Shown piece after piece: positions 18,338-30,126 of a DNA stretch of 64,000 nucleotides; positions within the stretch are counted from its first letter, which is position 1; every line of letters starts with the position of its first letter. The translations under genes and the position numbers were made by a program. Source of the stretch: Shinisaurus crocodilurus (lineage: Eukaryota; Chordata; Lepidosauria; Squamata; Shinisauridae); NCBI GenBank assembly GCA_021292165.1, contig CM037878.1, forward strand, positions 286,804,452 to 286,868,451, given 5' to 3'. Under the pieces are notes generated by a model, which made no database searches, had not been told where the DNA came from, and worked only from the letters and a program-made list of their open reading frames with translations.

Positions 18338-19679
18338 TGTCCTCCATGCTGAAATCCTTTTGTTCTTTCACGTCTGTTCCCCGCCACCCCCACCCCCATC
18401 AAGCTTCCCGAAGCACACACGGGCTCGTACACAAAGCTGAAGTTCCACATGCAAAGGAATTGTAATGGAAGAAGATCACTTCAGTATTTCTTTTTGCGTG
18501 GCGATTCATCCGCGTTTGGAAGAGTTTGTGCACATCAGTAAATTCTCTAGGCACACAAGAAAAGACACGAAGGAAGGCATTTAAAGCTGTGGCAAGCTAC
18601 GCCTGCGCCAATTCTAGAATGATTTTTAGAAAACGTTACCGTAATTTAGAAGGAGGGTGGAATTGAAGGCAGATCCCACCTACAGAACAGTAACAGAACG
18701 GGGGAAATATTGCTGAGCCTTAATTAAAACGTTGCGTGAAGAAGCGAAGGCTGTGGTTCAGTGGTGCCGCCAACACAAAGCACGCTACCGACGGGGGCAC
18801 TTTTCTGTTGTGAAGGTTTGGAGGTGGCATGTGTTCAAAAGAAAATGAAACTTTTTAGTTCTGCAGGTGGCATTGTTTGGGGGGGGTGGGGAATGGCATG
18901 AAACCAGCCCTGAAGATCTGGAAGCGTGATCAGTGATATTTAATCCCAGGGTGTCAAGCTGTCCTTATGTCCAGCGGCTTTTTTTTCTTATAACCATTGA
19001 AGTGGTGGGGTTTTATTTTTCAACTATGCACCCGGGGAAAGAGTGAAATCGAATGCAGTTGCCTCCGTGTGCTTCCCACCTGGCTGAAAAGCCCAACATG
19101 CGAATGAGGATTCGGGAACAGGATTTGTGTGAAAACACCATGAGACTCTCTCCTTGCTTTGCAAGGCACTTCTGAAAGGGATGGTGATGCAAACCTCTTT
19201 TCTTTTCTTTTCTTTTTGGGATGGCAATGCAAACACCTTTTCTTTTTGGGTATCTAACACTGTTTTTTCTTTCTTTTTTCTTTTGGGGGTATCCAGCACT
19301 GCTTTATGTGTGGAGAAACAGACCAGACATAACAGATGTCTCTATATGAGGCCAGTTCTTCTGTGCCAAGGAAAGAAATGAATTCTGCGAGTTGTATGGA
19401 TTATGGAAGCTACACAAGTTTGCATGGTAGTCATTTGGAAGAGCAAAGAGTTATGGAAGGCACTGAAAACGCTTAACTAATTGGAGTCAAACTGCTATGG
19501 AAGTGCAAGTCTCATTTTGGACAGATACGCAATCTTCCCTGCAGGCCTGAGCTCTAGAAAAAGAACCAGTTCCTGCTAGAAGCCAGCTAAGCACAGCACC
19601 GGTAGGCCGTCCCTTGTGACATCACAACATAATATCCAGAGTTTTTCAAGGTAATCATAATAATAATAATAATGATCAA
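18338..19679. other. Intergenic sequence, nothing recognised
   Basis: Includes a TTTTCTTTTC-rich stretch near 19195-19290 in which a CTTTTCTTTTTGGG-type unit is repeated. No exon or transposon signal I can support. Confidence 0.4.
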
Positions 19680-19784
19680 GGTGCAATCCTATGCAAGTTT
19701 AGGCAGAAAAAAGGGCTACAACTCCCACCATGGGAGTTGTAGGCCTATTTTCTGTCTAAACTTGCATAGGATTGCGCCCTAAGG
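19680..19784. mobile_element. PIF/Harbinger-like hairpin MITE, second copy
   Basis: AAGGTGCAATCCTATGCAAG ... CTTGCATAGGATTGCGCCCT folds back on itself around CCATGGGAGTTG. Same family as 4237-4336. The 3-bp duplication is not clean (TCA/TAA-like flanks). Confidence 0.7.
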
Positions 19785-19889
19785 CACCAACAAGCATATC
19801 ATTTCATAAACTCGCAAGGCATTTGAAACAGTTAAAAGAAGATGGGGCAATCCACTTGAATAACTGGGATGCGAAGAAAAGGAAGAAGA

Positions 19890-20372
19890 AATCAGCGTTG
19901 ATTCAGAGGCAACTACGTTGGCTGCCTGTCAGTTTCCAGGCACATTTTAAAGTCCTAAATGGATTCTGACCAGGTGATGGAGGATTTCTTGCACCTGGAT
20001 GAGCCTGTCTGAACGTTGAGATCAGCTTCTGGGGCTCTGCTCTCTGGCCCGTCGATAAGAGAGGTTGGTTTGATGGGTTTCAAAGGCAGGGCCTTTTCGG
20101 TGGCGGCCCCACATTTGTGGAATGCCTTTCCCCGAGGAAGTCCGTATGGCCCTATCATTATTGGGGGGTGGGGGCTTTAAGAGAACTCTTAAGATTTATT
20201 TTAAAATTTCAATCTGCATTTTGATTCATTGCTGTGCTCTTGTTTAATTGTCGCTGCTCCTTTAAAGGGGGATGTAATGACATTTTAATTTTTGTGGTTT
20301 TATACAGCGCGATGGAAATTCCTTTGTGAGGGCAATGTGCCTTGAAGGGTGGTTTAATTAATTAATTAATTA
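19890..20372 (+). pseudogene. L2 LINE 3' end fragment
   Basis: C-terminal L2 coding remnants (GGCAGGGCCTTTTCGGTGGC encodes the RAFSV motif; TTGGCTGCCTGTC encodes LAACL-type LHWLPV) and a 3' UTR ending in (TTAA)n near 20372. Several frame breaks. Confidence 0.65.
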
Positions 20373-20374
20373 AT

Positions 20375-20815
20375 TTGTTGTATTTCTGGATCGCCCATCT
20401 GGCCGGCAAACCGGCCACTCTGGGCGATGTACAACGATACATTTAAAATACACGATACAAAATATATTTAAAACAGTATAAAACAGTATAACTTTTAAAA
20501 TCTTAACCCAGCCCATATTCCCGCCTGAATAACCATGTTTTCAGTGAGCGGCGGAAGCTCAACAGAGAGGGGGCATGGCGGATGTCACTAGGGAGGGAGT
20601 TCCACAGCATGGGGGCCGCCACAGAAAAGGCCCTCTTCCTAGTCCCCACCAGTCTAGCTGATCTGGCTGAAGGGACATTAAAACAAACATCATTAGCCAC
20701 GTGCTTCTGGTCAAATTCAAGGAGCTGGTATTTGCCTTTAAAGCAACACACACACCCCCCATGGCCTGGGACCACGGTCTCTCCTGAAGTGCCCCTCCAG
20801 TCTTCAGAGGAGGCT
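20375..20815 (-). pseudogene. L2 LINE 3' end, minus strand
   Basis: Reading leftwards: VGTRKRAFSVAAPMLWNSLP, LLSFRRSLKTWLFR, a stop near 20503, then a 3' UTR with ATCGCCCATCTGGCCGG. It closely matches the end of the L2 at 33900-34150, so it belongs to the same subfamily. Coding similarity fades near 20740. Confidence 0.75.
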
Positions 20816-20820
20816 CCATA

Positions 20821-20988
20821 GATTCATAGATCATAGAGTTGGAAGGAGCCTACAAGGCTATCGAGTCCAACCCCCTGCTCAATGCAGGAAACTAGAGGAG
20901 GGGTCTCCCATCCAAGTAAGAACCAGGCCTGACCCTGCTTAGCTTTCCACACTCAGACAAGCTGAGCCAGCGTGAGCCACAGGCCTGC
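20821..20988 (-). mobile_element. 5S rRNA-headed SINE with CR1 tail
   Basis: Minus-strand copy: CR1-type tail at the left (ATAGATCATAGAGTTGGAAG), 5S box C complement GGTCTCCCATCCAAG, box A complement GACCCTGCTTAGCTT, then the head ending GAGCCACAGGCCTG. Full length compared with 30127. Confidence 0.87.
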
Positions 20989-21690
20989 CCGTTCCACATT
21001 CCCCTTCACCTTTGCCGGAGAGCCAGAGACACCCTACCAGTGACTTCGCCTCAGCAGCAGCAGCAGCAGCTTCCAGTCGAAACAGGCCACGAGAGCAACA
21101 GTTCTGATGCTTCAGCAGATGCTAAGCTGAGAGGTGGAGCATTTTTGGTAGGCTTTCCCTCCCATTCATTTCAGCATCTGGCTAACTGATGAGTTCTTCT
21201 AACATCACTTCAAGCAAAAAGTATAAAAAAAAAGAGAGGGGGGTTGGAAGAAGGAGCAGGAGAGGAAATCTACCGCGAAAATGAGACGGGGGCTGCGCAC
21301 CACACGGCCTGGGAAAGAGATTGGGGAGAGTTATTGAGAAACACGTCCCTGAAGCCTTTCGCCGTGCAATGCAGGTGCAGCGTTAAAAGTGTGTGCGTGG
21401 GGTGGGGGGGGTGGGGGAATGGCTGCAGCCCCCCCCCCCCCGGTGCTGGTATAAATCAGAGGTTGTTATATGCAGAGAAAGGATACAGCAGAACTGGGAA
21501 AGGCACAGGGAAAGAGCGGCGGATTATTGGGGATGTCGTTCCGGAGGAGGAGAGGCGCAGAAGATGAAGGCGACTTTTGTGAGAGATGTGGAAGATGGAA
21601 TCCTCATGTGCTGGCGCCCGAGATGGAAAACCAGGAAGAAACCCCGCTGCCGCCGCCGCCGCCCCACATGTGCACACCAGTTAACGTCAT
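20989..21690. other. Intergenic sequence, nothing recognised
   Basis: Holds a (CAG)5 patch near 21052, G-runs near 21400 and C-runs near 21430, and a (GCC)n patch near 21650. No supported features. Confidence 0.4.
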
Positions 21691-21699
21691 GCATTAACC

Positions 21700-21817
21700 C
21701 AGTGTTCTCCAACCTTGGGTCCCCAGATGTTTTTGGCCTACAACTTCCAGCATGCTGGAACCATGCTGGGAGTTGTAGGCCAAAAAACATCTGGGGACCC
21801 AAGGTTGGAGAACACTG
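21700..21817. mobile_element. Palindromic hAT MITE, shortened
   Basis: 118 bp, CAGTGTTCTCCAACCTTGGG ... GGTTGGAGAACACTG, with a central deletion relative to the 135-bp form. Flanks CATTAACC (21692-21699) and CATTAACT (21818-21825) match at 7 of 8 bases. Confidence 0.87.
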
Positions 21818-21857
21818 CATTAACTCACTGTGAAGTTTGTTGGACCAAGCCTCATCC

Positions 21858-22216
21858 TTGTGTAGTGGTTAGGGCAGCCTTCTCCAACCTGGTACCCTCC
21901 AGATATTTGGGACTACAACGCCCAGCCTTCAGGACCACTGGACATGCTGGCTGGAGCTGATGGGAGTTGACGTCCGAAACATTTGGAGGGCACCCGGTTG
22001 AGGGGAGCTGGGTTAGAGTGTCAGACTAGTCAGGCTTGGGGAGGCCTGGGTTCGAATCCCCACCCAGCGATGAAGCTCATTGGGTGAGGCCAGTCACTCT
22101 CGGTCAGCCTAACCTACCTCATAGGGTTGTTGTAGGAGAAAAGTGGGGGGGGGAAGAACCATGTATTCTGCCTTGAATTTTTGGGAGGATATCAACCTAA
22201 TTAATAAAATTAATTA
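21858..22216 (+). mobile_element. Sauria SINE interrupted by a hAT MITE
   Basis: The A-box part TGTAGTGGTTAG lies at 21861-21872; the body resumes at 22011 with GGTTAGAGTGTCAGAC, B-box GGTTCGAATCC near 22050, and the CAGCCTAACCTACC core. The tail is diverged and ends in TTAAT repeats. Confidence 0.8.
21875..22010. mobile_element. hAT MITE of a second palindromic family in a SINE
   Basis: 136 bp beginning CAGCCTTCTCCAACCTGGT and ending GGTTGAGGGGAGCTG, with a central inverted pair around GACATGCTGGC. Flanks GGTTAGGG (21867-21874) and GGTTAGAG (22011-22018) match at 7 of 8. It is a different family from 5910-6045 yet occupies the identical SINE position. Confidence 0.82.
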
Positions 22217-22645
22217 ATATTTTACAGATGAAAATAGAGGCATGTTGGCAAGATCCTCATCTATGGATCACCACCACTAGCACTGTGGTTTTGGTTTACT
22301 CTGAGATATCCTGTCCCCCGTTGATTTTAAAAGCCAAACGGCACAGCCGGGTGATTAACCAAAAGAACATACCCCAAACACGTAATTCCTCTCCTACAAT
22401 AGGTTATCAGCGACAACTGCAAACAGGCACTCACAAGCTTGAACGTTTGTCCAATCAAAAATCCACGGCACATAAAGAACTAGCAAGCCAGGGAGAAGGG
22501 TTCTAGCCTTAGCTTACCCTGACATGCTAGTTCTCTATAAGCAGGGAAAGCCAGCACAGCTGGAGATAGATTTGGAGGCACCTGTTCGGGCAAAGCAACT
22601 GAGGAATTTTCAAGGGAAGCTCAATCAGTTTCCATAGGATTGGTG
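22217..22645. other. Intergenic sequence, nothing recognised
   Basis: No recognisable repeat family or coding signal. Confidence 0.4.
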
Positions 22646-22649
22646 TTCA

Positions 22650-22773
22650 GCCTTGCCCAACCTGGTCTGTGCAGATGTGTTGAACTACGACTCCCATCAT
22701 CCACAGCCAGTTGGCCGGGGTGATGGGAGCTGTAGTCCAATGCATCTGGGGGAGGCAGGTTGGGCAAGGTTGC
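22650..22773. mobile_element. Palindromic hAT-like MITE, CAGCCTTGCCCAACC family
   Basis: CAGCCTTGCCCAACCTGGT on the left mirrors AGGTTGGGCAAGGTTG on the right, with ACTCCCATCATCC and GTGATGGGAGCTGTAG arms between. The duplication is not clear. Confidence 0.7.
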
Positions 22774-23032
22774 ATTAGTACCCCCACCCCAAATTTGTGC
22801 AATGCTTCCCGACACTGTTAAGACTTGGATCTGGACCAGGGGGGTGGCCCTGCTCTTTCTCTCTGGCTGCCCCTTATACCTGGACCGATCTCCGGGGAGA
22901 ATGCCACTTGTTCCCCCCTTGGTTCAGATCCCCACCCACCCTACCGACAACCCTTCCATTCCAGACTTCATCCCCAACGGAAAATGAAGCCTATTCAGAA
23001 GCTAGGGCTCGTGAGAATGCATGAACGGGGCC

Positions 23033-23325
23033 ACACAAGATGTAGTGATGGCCACCAATTTGGAGGGCTTTGAAAGGAGATCGGACAAATTCATGGAGGA
23101 GAAGGCTAGCAATGGCTACTAGTCCTGATTCGCTATATGCTTCCTCCAGTATCAGGGGCAGTATGCCTAGGTACACGTTGCTGGGGAACATGGGCGGGAA
23201 GGTGCTGTTGCCCTCGTGTCCTGCTTGCGGGATCCCGTGGGCAGCTGGTTGGCCACTGTGTGAACAGAATGCTGGACTAGGTGGACCCTTGGTCTGATCC
23301 AGCAGGGCTCTTCTGATGTCCTTAC
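23033..23325 (+). mobile_element. CR1 3' end, plus strand
   Basis: CACAAGATGTAGTGATGGCC to CCAGCAGGGCTCTTCTGATG, the same subfamily as 11698 and 28680. Contains the diverged TGGGGAACATGGGC block. Confidence 0.75.
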
Positions 23326-23344
23326 AATCTACCCTGCCCCCAAG

Positions 23345-23645
23345 ATCTAGGGTGTCCAGGTGCCTTACTTTACAGAGGACAGTCCTCTATTTTGAAAAGC
23401 TGGTGGGGAATAGCCCTCTATTTGAAGTTGTCCTCTATTTGATGGACTGCCCAGTCCATATCTGGTATAAGGTCAACGAACCTGAAGAAGGGAGAGCCGG
23501 CCGGGGCCTTGAAGCTGCCCTGCCCATCCACAGTGAGCACCTGGGCAGCAGCCTGAGCGAACACAAAAGGTCCCCAGGTCACAATCTTCCCCAGTAGGGT
23601 GAGATGTATACTATTTCTACTTCAATTATAGTTGCGATTTCTAAA
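23345..23645 (+). repeat. Dispersed repeat, GGACAGTCCTCTATTT family
   Basis: Shares GGACAGTCCTCTATTTTG, a CCTCTATTTGA segment, AGCACCTGG and a TTATTTCTAAAT-like 3' part with 46043-46330, and with minus-strand copies at 38005-38160 and 45455-45786. Class unknown; no coding frame. Probably an old DNA-transposon derivative. Confidence 0.6.
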
Positions 23646-23771
23646 TATGCACGCGTAGGTGGCCGCCCTTCCGAGATCACCCTCTGCAGCCCACGGCGTC
23701 TGTGCATTCAGCATGGATGTCTAAAAAGAGCCACCGACGCATGAACCTACTCACAGGTAAGTGCTCGTCGG

Positions 23772-23910
23772 AGCGTGGAAAGCTAAGCAGGGTCAGGCCT
23801 GGTTGTTACTTGGACGGGAGACCCCTCCTCGAGTTTCCTGCATTGAGCAGGGGGTTGGACTCGATGGCCTTGTAGGCTCCTTCCGACTCTATGATCTATG
23901 AAATCTATTA
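23772..23910 (+). mobile_element. 5S rRNA-headed SINE with CR1 tail, 5' truncated
   Basis: Begins GAGCGTGGAAAGCTAAGC (5S box A), continues with box C GGACGGGAGACC, then the CR1-type tail TTTCCTGCATTGAGCAGGGG and ATGATCTATGAAATCTAT. Confidence 0.85.
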
Positions 23911-24280
23911 AATAAGTGCTCCACACACCGGGGACCCCAGCACAAGTCCCTACATGCAACTGGGCTGTGGGTAGCTTGAGCCAGAAACCATGAGACAAGC
24001 TGGTTGTCAGGACCAAAGAACAGAACAAGTTCCAAGGATGCAAGAACACACCAGAACTCGGGAAGACCAAGTTCCTCAAGCAAGGTTCAGCTGGGGCAGG
24101 AAGCCCTGTATATACCCCTTCCCCGCCCAGGAGTGAACCAGGTGGGTGGAGTCAGGCCAGGTGGGTGGAGTCAGGCCAGGTGCTGAGAAGCTGCCACCTG
24201 CAGTTCAGTGGTTTGCCACGTGGTGCAGCTGTCCACAGACCCAACAGAGTAGCTGTTGAATAAGGCTTCTGTGTAATGTC
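23911..24280. other. Unassigned region with a 20-bp duplication
   Basis: CAGGTGGGTGGAGTCAGGC occurs twice in tandem near 24140-24180. GTATATACCCC near 24108 is TATA-like. Could be part of an LTR, but no boundaries are visible. Confidence 0.35.
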
Positions 24281-24283
24281 GCT

Positions 24284-24383
24284 GGCCTACAGCTCCCAGG
24301 ATCCCTTGCCATTAGCCATGCTGGCTGGGTATGCTGGGAGCTGTAGGCCAGCAACATCTGGGGACCCAAGCTCGGAGAGCCCT
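24284..24383. mobile_element. hAT MITE fragment, CAGGGCTCTCCAACC family
   Basis: Arms GGCCTACAGCTCCCAGG and GGGAGCTGTAGGCCAGC, ending AGCTCGGAGAGCCCTG. The outer left arm is missing. Confidence 0.7.
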
Positions 24384-24531
24384 GGTATAACTGATATGCT
24401 TCCCTGTTAGCTTTGCACCTCCCCATTTATTCCTTTCCTCCTTTCTCTCGCTCTCCGGCCATAATTCGATTGTAAAGTCCTTGGGGGCAGGGACCTATCC
24501 TTTTAATGCATATCATTATGCTGTAAAAGCA

Positions 24532-24660
24532 GCCTCCCCCAACCCCGGCACTCTCCAGATGTGTTGGGCTAGAACTCCCGTCCTCCCCGTGCTGACTGGG
24601 GGATGATGGGAGTTGTAGTTGAACACATCTGGAGAGAGTCCCAGGCACGGGGTGGGGGGG
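24532..24660. mobile_element. Palindromic hAT-like MITE, diverged
   Basis: CAGCCTCCCCCAACCCCGGC with a later GTCCCAGGCACGGGGTGG; the CTCCAGATGTGTTGG and AACACATCTGGAG arms are complementary. Confidence 0.65.
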
Positions 24661-24839
24661 GGGAGAGACTGCTGTGTAAAAGCATCATGCACATTAATGG
24701 TGCTGATGCGGAAGATAACAACGACCACGACACTAATGATATATCTAGCTGTGAGTCCTGCAAGACCTGGTCCCTGCTTCCCTGGCTCATCACACCTGGC
24801 TAGGGAGGGTGGGGCCTGACTGACTCCAGTCACAAAAGC

Positions 24840-25145
24840 TGCTGCTGCTCCTGCCTTTTTTAGTTTGTTTGTTTGTTGGTATCTGTAATTATTTCTGTTG
24901 TATTTTTTTTTGAATATTTAGTGTTTTTTAAAATATTTTTTAACTTGTATTGCTGTTCTTATATTCTGTAGATTATTATTTTTTTATACTATATTCAGTG
25001 TTCCTTGATGTTTTGTGTTCATATCTTTTAGATTGTGAGCCTGAGGGCAGGGACTGTCTTATTATTAATTTGTGTAAGCCGCTCTGAGAGCCTTTTCTGG
25101 CTGAAGAGCGGGGTATAAATGAAATAAATAAATAAATAAATAAAT
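24840..25145 (+). mobile_element. LINE 3' UTR-like segment with (AAAT)n tail
   Basis: T-rich sequence containing GATTGTGAGCCTGAGGGCAG and GTAAGCCGCTCTGAGAGCC, ending GCGGGGTATAAATGAAATAA and (ATAA)n. This resembles L2-type LINE 3' ends, but no coding part is attached. Confidence 0.45.
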
Positions 25146-26533
25146 GTCCAGGAGGCAAAGATCTGACTCCTTTTAAAATGAAAAGCGCCCTCAGACCGTT
25201 GTAATCAGGAGCGAATGAGCAGCGGAAGGCTGGTGTGTGTGGCGGGGGGGGGGGGGTTAATCATTTTCCAGCTGGCCATTTTCCCTTTCAAAATCCACCC
25301 ATGGGGGGGGGGGAATGTAGTTTTGGGAACAATGCTGAGCCGAAGAATAGTCAGAAGGAACGCATCAAGCGCCCCTCCTTCGCCGTTTCCCTCCCCAGCG
25401 CTCCTCCACTCAAAGTGACAGCCTCCAGAGCCTGCTTTTCAATTTAAGAACATCTGGGCTTTGTCGCATTACAGCCACCTAGAACGGTGTAGTAGTCAAT
25501 CCCTGCACCGCAGTGAAACCACGTGGTGTGAAAGGAGCAGCTTCTCTCCCACCCACGCCCCCTTTTTTTTTTAATGCATCTTGATCTGATGCTGGATGAT
25601 CACACGGGCCAGTTTTTGCCAACCGCCAAGTCCCGGCAACCTATTTATGGATCCAAACTGTCAAAGAACTGGGCCTGTTGAATGTCGACATATCCCCCCC
25701 CCCCCGCCACATATATATTTCTATGCCCTGTGCTATCTCCTCCGTGCCAGAGACGGAAAAAAATTCCCCCTCTACTAGGATTGGCCAGTTCCTGCTTACA
25801 AGAGCCCGTGTGAACAATGTCACATAAATATAGAAACAGACCGGAGGGTATATTTTTAGGCCCCCCCGGAGCCCTGCTCTCAAGTGGCAAAGCAATAAAC
25901 ATTCCCGTTTGGATCCAGAAAGGAAAGAAACAGGCCTGGCTCTAACCTGATATGTGGCCAAAGAGGCCAGGAGATCTTTACCGCTGAAAGTTCCTAATGA
26001 CAGCAGCTTGTCTCTGCTTTGCCCGCGTATCGTTTCCATACGTACGGGCAGGCTCATTTCGGAAACACAGGCCTGTCTGCTTGACTTTTCTTTTTCTTCT
26101 CTTTTTTAAAGGAGCGGGGTGGGGTGTGTCGTGTGTGTGTGGAAGGTACACAGAAAGACAGAAAGATGATTAACTGCCATCTTTCTGCAAACAAGGCATC
26201 AATTGCAGTGTGGGGGTTGTTGTTTTTTTTGGATCAGATCCCCTTTGTAGCAAAAAGATATACCCAGAATTTGTCTAGAGGCTGGAACAAGGATAGCTGT
26301 TCTGTTGTGCAGGAAATCCTCTGGGCCCATGAAATGCATTTGATGATGACGACACAAAGACTTAGTATTCACTAGGCTGGCCACTTCTGTGCATCACCAA
26401 AGGAGGAGGAGCGGGAGGAGGAAAAGAAGAGAAATGCACCACCAAAAAAAAGAGGGCATATATTTGCATAAAATTTGCATATGCTGATCTGTATGCATAG
26501 GTGTGAATTTAGACATTATTACTAGTGTTTCAA
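25146..26533. other. Intergenic sequence, nothing recognised
   Basis: Includes several G- and C-runs (25242-25256, 25303-25312, 25695-25706). No supported exon or repeat family. Confidence 0.4.
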
Positions 26534-26597
26534 GCAATGTTCTCCAACCTTGGGTCCCCAGATGTTTTTGGCCTACAACTCCCAGCACGCCCCAGCT
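26534..26597. mobile_element. Left half of palindromic hAT MITE
   Basis: CAATGTTCTCCAACCTTGGG to CAGCACGCCCCAGCT is one arm of the 135-bp palindrome, cut off by the L2 fragment that follows. Confidence 0.75.
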
Positions 26598-26604
26598 ACT
26601 CACA

Positions 26605-27450
26605 GGAAACCCATCTAAAGGCATCTCTGCTAGTGGCCATCACCACATCATGTGGCAGTGAACCCAATAAGTTAGTTATTCTTCCTCTGGTTTGGCCCCA
26701 GACTAAGTTAATTGCACCTAAGTCAGTAATCTATGCCCTGGTACTCTCTAAGTTAGATTACGGCATTGCAAGCACTCTGTGTGGGGCTGCCCTTGAAGAC
26801 TGTTCAGAAGCTGCAGATGGTGCAGAACCTGGCAGCCAGACCGATAACTGGGACACACAACACCAGTTCTGGCCCGCTTGCATTGGCTGCCTATATGCTT
26901 CCAAGCCTGACAAGGTACTGGTTTTAACCTATAAAGCCTTACACGGCTTGGAACCGCAGTACTTGACGGAACGCCTCTCCCAGCCTCAGTCTACCCAGAC
27001 ACTACGTTCAACATCTGAGGCCTTCCTCCAAGTGCCACCTCTGAGTGTGGTTCAGAGGGTGGCAACAAGGGGTAGGGCCTTCTCAGTGGCAGCCCCCCCG
27101 ACCGTGGAATGATCTCCCCACTGAGGACCGCCTGGCGCCAACCCTGTCAACCTTTCAGTGCCAGGTTAAGACAGCCCTCTGCACTGAGGCATTTAAAGAC
27201 ATCTAAGGATATTTAATGGCTTCATGGGGGCAACCATGTCAGGTGTTTTTTAACAGGTCTATTCTGTATTAAATATTGTTTAAGCTGCAAAAATTGTTTT
27301 TAAAACTTTCAACTGTTTTTAAATTCTGCATTTCGGAAAACTTTTACGGTTGGTTTTATTGTATTATGGTCCTGTTTTAGGAACTGTTGTAAAGCACCCA
27401 GAGAGCTTTGGCTGTTGGACACTATAGAGATGAAATGAATAAATAAATAA
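26605..27450 (+). pseudogene. L2 LINE 3' end fragment
   Basis: Encodes degraded L2 C-terminal blocks: SKLDYGIASTLCGAAL (for SRLDYCNALYVGLPL), KVLVLTYKALHGLEPQYL and RGRAFSVAAP, with a frameshift near 26795-26830. The 3' UTR runs to (AAAT)n near 27450 through AGAGCTTTGGCTGTTGGACA. Confidence 0.75.
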
Positions 27451-27672
27451 GTCCCACTGAAGTCCATGTGAAAAGCTACTCATGACTAGACTGAACCCCA
27501 TTGAATTAAATGGGAATGTGGTTCAACTAACTGACAGTGCAATCCTACCCATGTCCGCTGAGAAGTAAGTCCCATTGATTTAAGGGCCTTACCCCCCCCC
27601 CAGGTTATTTATTTATGTATTTATTTATTTTTGCTGTGCCTCCTGCACAGCATGCCTTGCAAGTTTTGGAAC

Positions 27673-27755
27673 CAGGGCCGGCCCTGCCATTAGGCAGAGT
27701 GAGGCGATCGCCTCAGGCGGCAGATGCTGGCGGGGGGGGGGGGGGGAGCAGCCTT
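27673..27755. mobile_element. hAT fragment, CAGGGCCGGCCCTGCCATTAG family
   Basis: Begins CAGGGCCGGCCCTGCCATTA and continues GGCGATCGCCTCAGGCGGC, then a 17-base G-run. Same family as 8529 and 47170, but the right end is not found. Confidence 0.6.
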
Positions 27756-28137
27756 CTAGCTGCTCTTCATGAAATCTCTCTGGCTGTTCCCTTCTGTTGG
27801 GTGACAGAGCTGTGTATGCCACACAACCTGTCCTGGGGCCCCCTAAACTAGCTTGCTTCCTCAGGTTTGGTGGAGGGCTCTATCCTATCACCCACCAGTG
27901 TCCAAGTGAGATTCACCTGCCAGTCTGGTGGGCTCCTATATGTGGACTGGGAAGGGGATGTCACCTTGTCTATCACTTCAGCTGGTAAAATGTCTTGGGC
28001 CAGCCCCGTTTGGAGCATCAACTACTCTTAGGAGAGCTCACCCTCCAGAGAAGAGACTCTCCACCACCTGAATGTGCTTCATAATATGACAAATTCCATA
28101 TTTCGGGGGGTGCATTCCAATGGTGGCCAGGGCCGAA
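27756..28137. other. Intergenic sequence, nothing recognised
   Basis: No supported feature. Confidence 0.35.
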
Positions 28138-28290
28138 GGCATAAGAACATAAGAAGAGCCATGCTGGATCAGAACAAGGATCCATCTAGTCCAGAATTCT
28201 GTTCACACAGTGGTCAACCAGCTGCCCACAGGATCCCACAAGCAGGACATGAGTGTAGCAGCACCCTCCTTGGGGAAGCTTTCCTTGGGG
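28138..28290 (-). mobile_element. CR1 3' end, minus strand
   Basis: GGCATAAGAACATAAGAAGAG then CCATGCTGGATCAGAACAAG, the 3' terminus of the second CR1 subfamily; truncated after about 150 bp. Confidence 0.8.
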
Positions 28291-28679
28291 AAAGCGCACA
28301 CCGAAATGTGTATATTATTGAAAATAGCACTCACAAATGCATTGTGTTTGGAAAATTGCTTGCAAAAATGTGACTATGAAGCAAAACTGAGTACAAAAAT
28401 CCATGTAAATAGAGAAATTTTCATGCAAACTTTTTTTTAAAAAAATCTCAACCTTCGAGACAACCCGAACTTAAGTTCGGGGAAATTCCCAAACTTTGGA
28501 CAGAACTGAACGTGAAAGTAGAAAAGTAAGAAATTGAAACTGGTCGATTCATCCATCCTTAGCCACAGACAGATGTTTCTTATCACTGGTAGAAAACACA
28601 ATGCTTTCCTCCTGCCAGTAAGTCAATTCACACACAGGTCTGGCCTACACATCCAGTGGAATGAGATGGTCCTAGATTT

Positions 28680-28975
28680 CTGATGTGGTGTAGTAGAGTG
28701 AAGTTTACTTTGAATGGCTTTAAAAGAGGATTAGACAAATTCATGGAGGAGAAGGCGATCGACCAATGCCTTCTAGTCCTGATAGCCAAACACTACCTCC
28801 AGTATCAGAGGCAGTATGCCTATGTACATCAGTTGCTGGGGAACATGGGCAGGTTGTGCTCATGTCCTGCTTGTGGGTTTCCCGTGGACAGCTGGTTGGT
28901 TCACTATGTGAACAGAATGCTGGACTAGATGGGCCCTTGGCCTGATCCAGTATGGCTCTTCTTACGTGCTTGCAT
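28680..28975 (+). mobile_element. CR1 3' end, plus strand
   Basis: Runs from a GTAGAGTGAAGTTTACTTTG block to CCAGTATGGCTCTTCTTACG. It faces the minus-strand copy at 28138, with about 390 bp between them. Confidence 0.78.
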
Positions 28976-30126
28976 TCACCTGCTGAAATTCCCACTTGTG
29001 CACAACTCTTTCAAGTGCAGGGCCCCTACCTTTTGCAACTGGCCACCCCATTAAAAAAAAGTACCACCTCTAGTCTGAAGTAGAATAGCCTGCTTCACTT
29101 ATAAAATATTATTATGCTCCATCTCTCCATTCACCACCAGAAACTGCAGGTACTGGGCTTACCACTCTCCCTTGAGCATCCCCTCCCTGTCAGACCTGGA
29201 ATTTGGTGTCACTCTTGGGGCTGCCAACTTTTGCCACCCGCCCTCTGTAGCTGTGCCTTTCAGTTCCAGCTCCAGGGTTTGTTTGTTTTTGTCCAAAACA
29301 GGTAGGGTAGGTTGCTGCTTTGTTTTTACAGAACCTGCCGTGCCTCTTATTGCAGCCAGTACATGCCGAAATGAAACAGGAGTTGCTCCTAACATGGAGA
29401 GAAGTGATTGGAAAAGCCTGACCAGATAGATTTCTGCTGTTAAAGGCAGAGGAGCAGCAGGGCCAGTAAGAGAGAGAGAGAGATGGCAACTTTCCTAATA
29501 GGGTGTTTCCACTGTTCCTTTAAATATCTCTTGTTGCTCTGGCTTCTGAAGATGGAAAGGCACAGGCCTTCAAAATCCACAGATCTCTTTGGGCTCAAAA
29601 GCTGAGTCATAACTGTTGCACTTGTAAAAAAATCCCCAACCTCTTTCTCATCACTCCAGGCAAGGGAGATAGCATCAGCAATCTGTGTCTCTGTTCTCAG
29701 GGTATAATTACTCCAGCATCTACAGATCACACAGTGCCCTGCTCAGATGGCGCTGCTTGCCAACACTGCAGGAGCTGTAGTTCGGTAATAGAGCACACAC
29801 ACGTTGCACGCCCGAAGGCCCCAGGTTCAGACCCAGGCATCTCAGGAAGGGCTTGGAAGACCCTTGTCTATGGATGGATTAATCTGTCAATTACAGCTTC
29901 TCTCAGGGCTGAAACAGACATGACTTTAAATCTGTATGTAGCAGCTGCATCTTTCTCTCTCTCTCTGCCCCCCCCCCCCAAATTATGACCTGCAGATATT
30001 ATGACCTGCAGACATGTAGAGAACCACGACCATGGCAGGTAACCATTTAGAATTGTTGGGGTTGATCAACAAAAAGACAATCCCAATGTTTTTAAACACT
30101 TTGATGGCATTGCTTTAAATAAAAAC
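28976..30126. other. Intergenic sequence, nothing recognised
   Basis: Contains (AG)n near 29470 and (CT)n near 29952, plus a C-run at 29970-29979. No supported gene or mobile element. Confidence 0.4.
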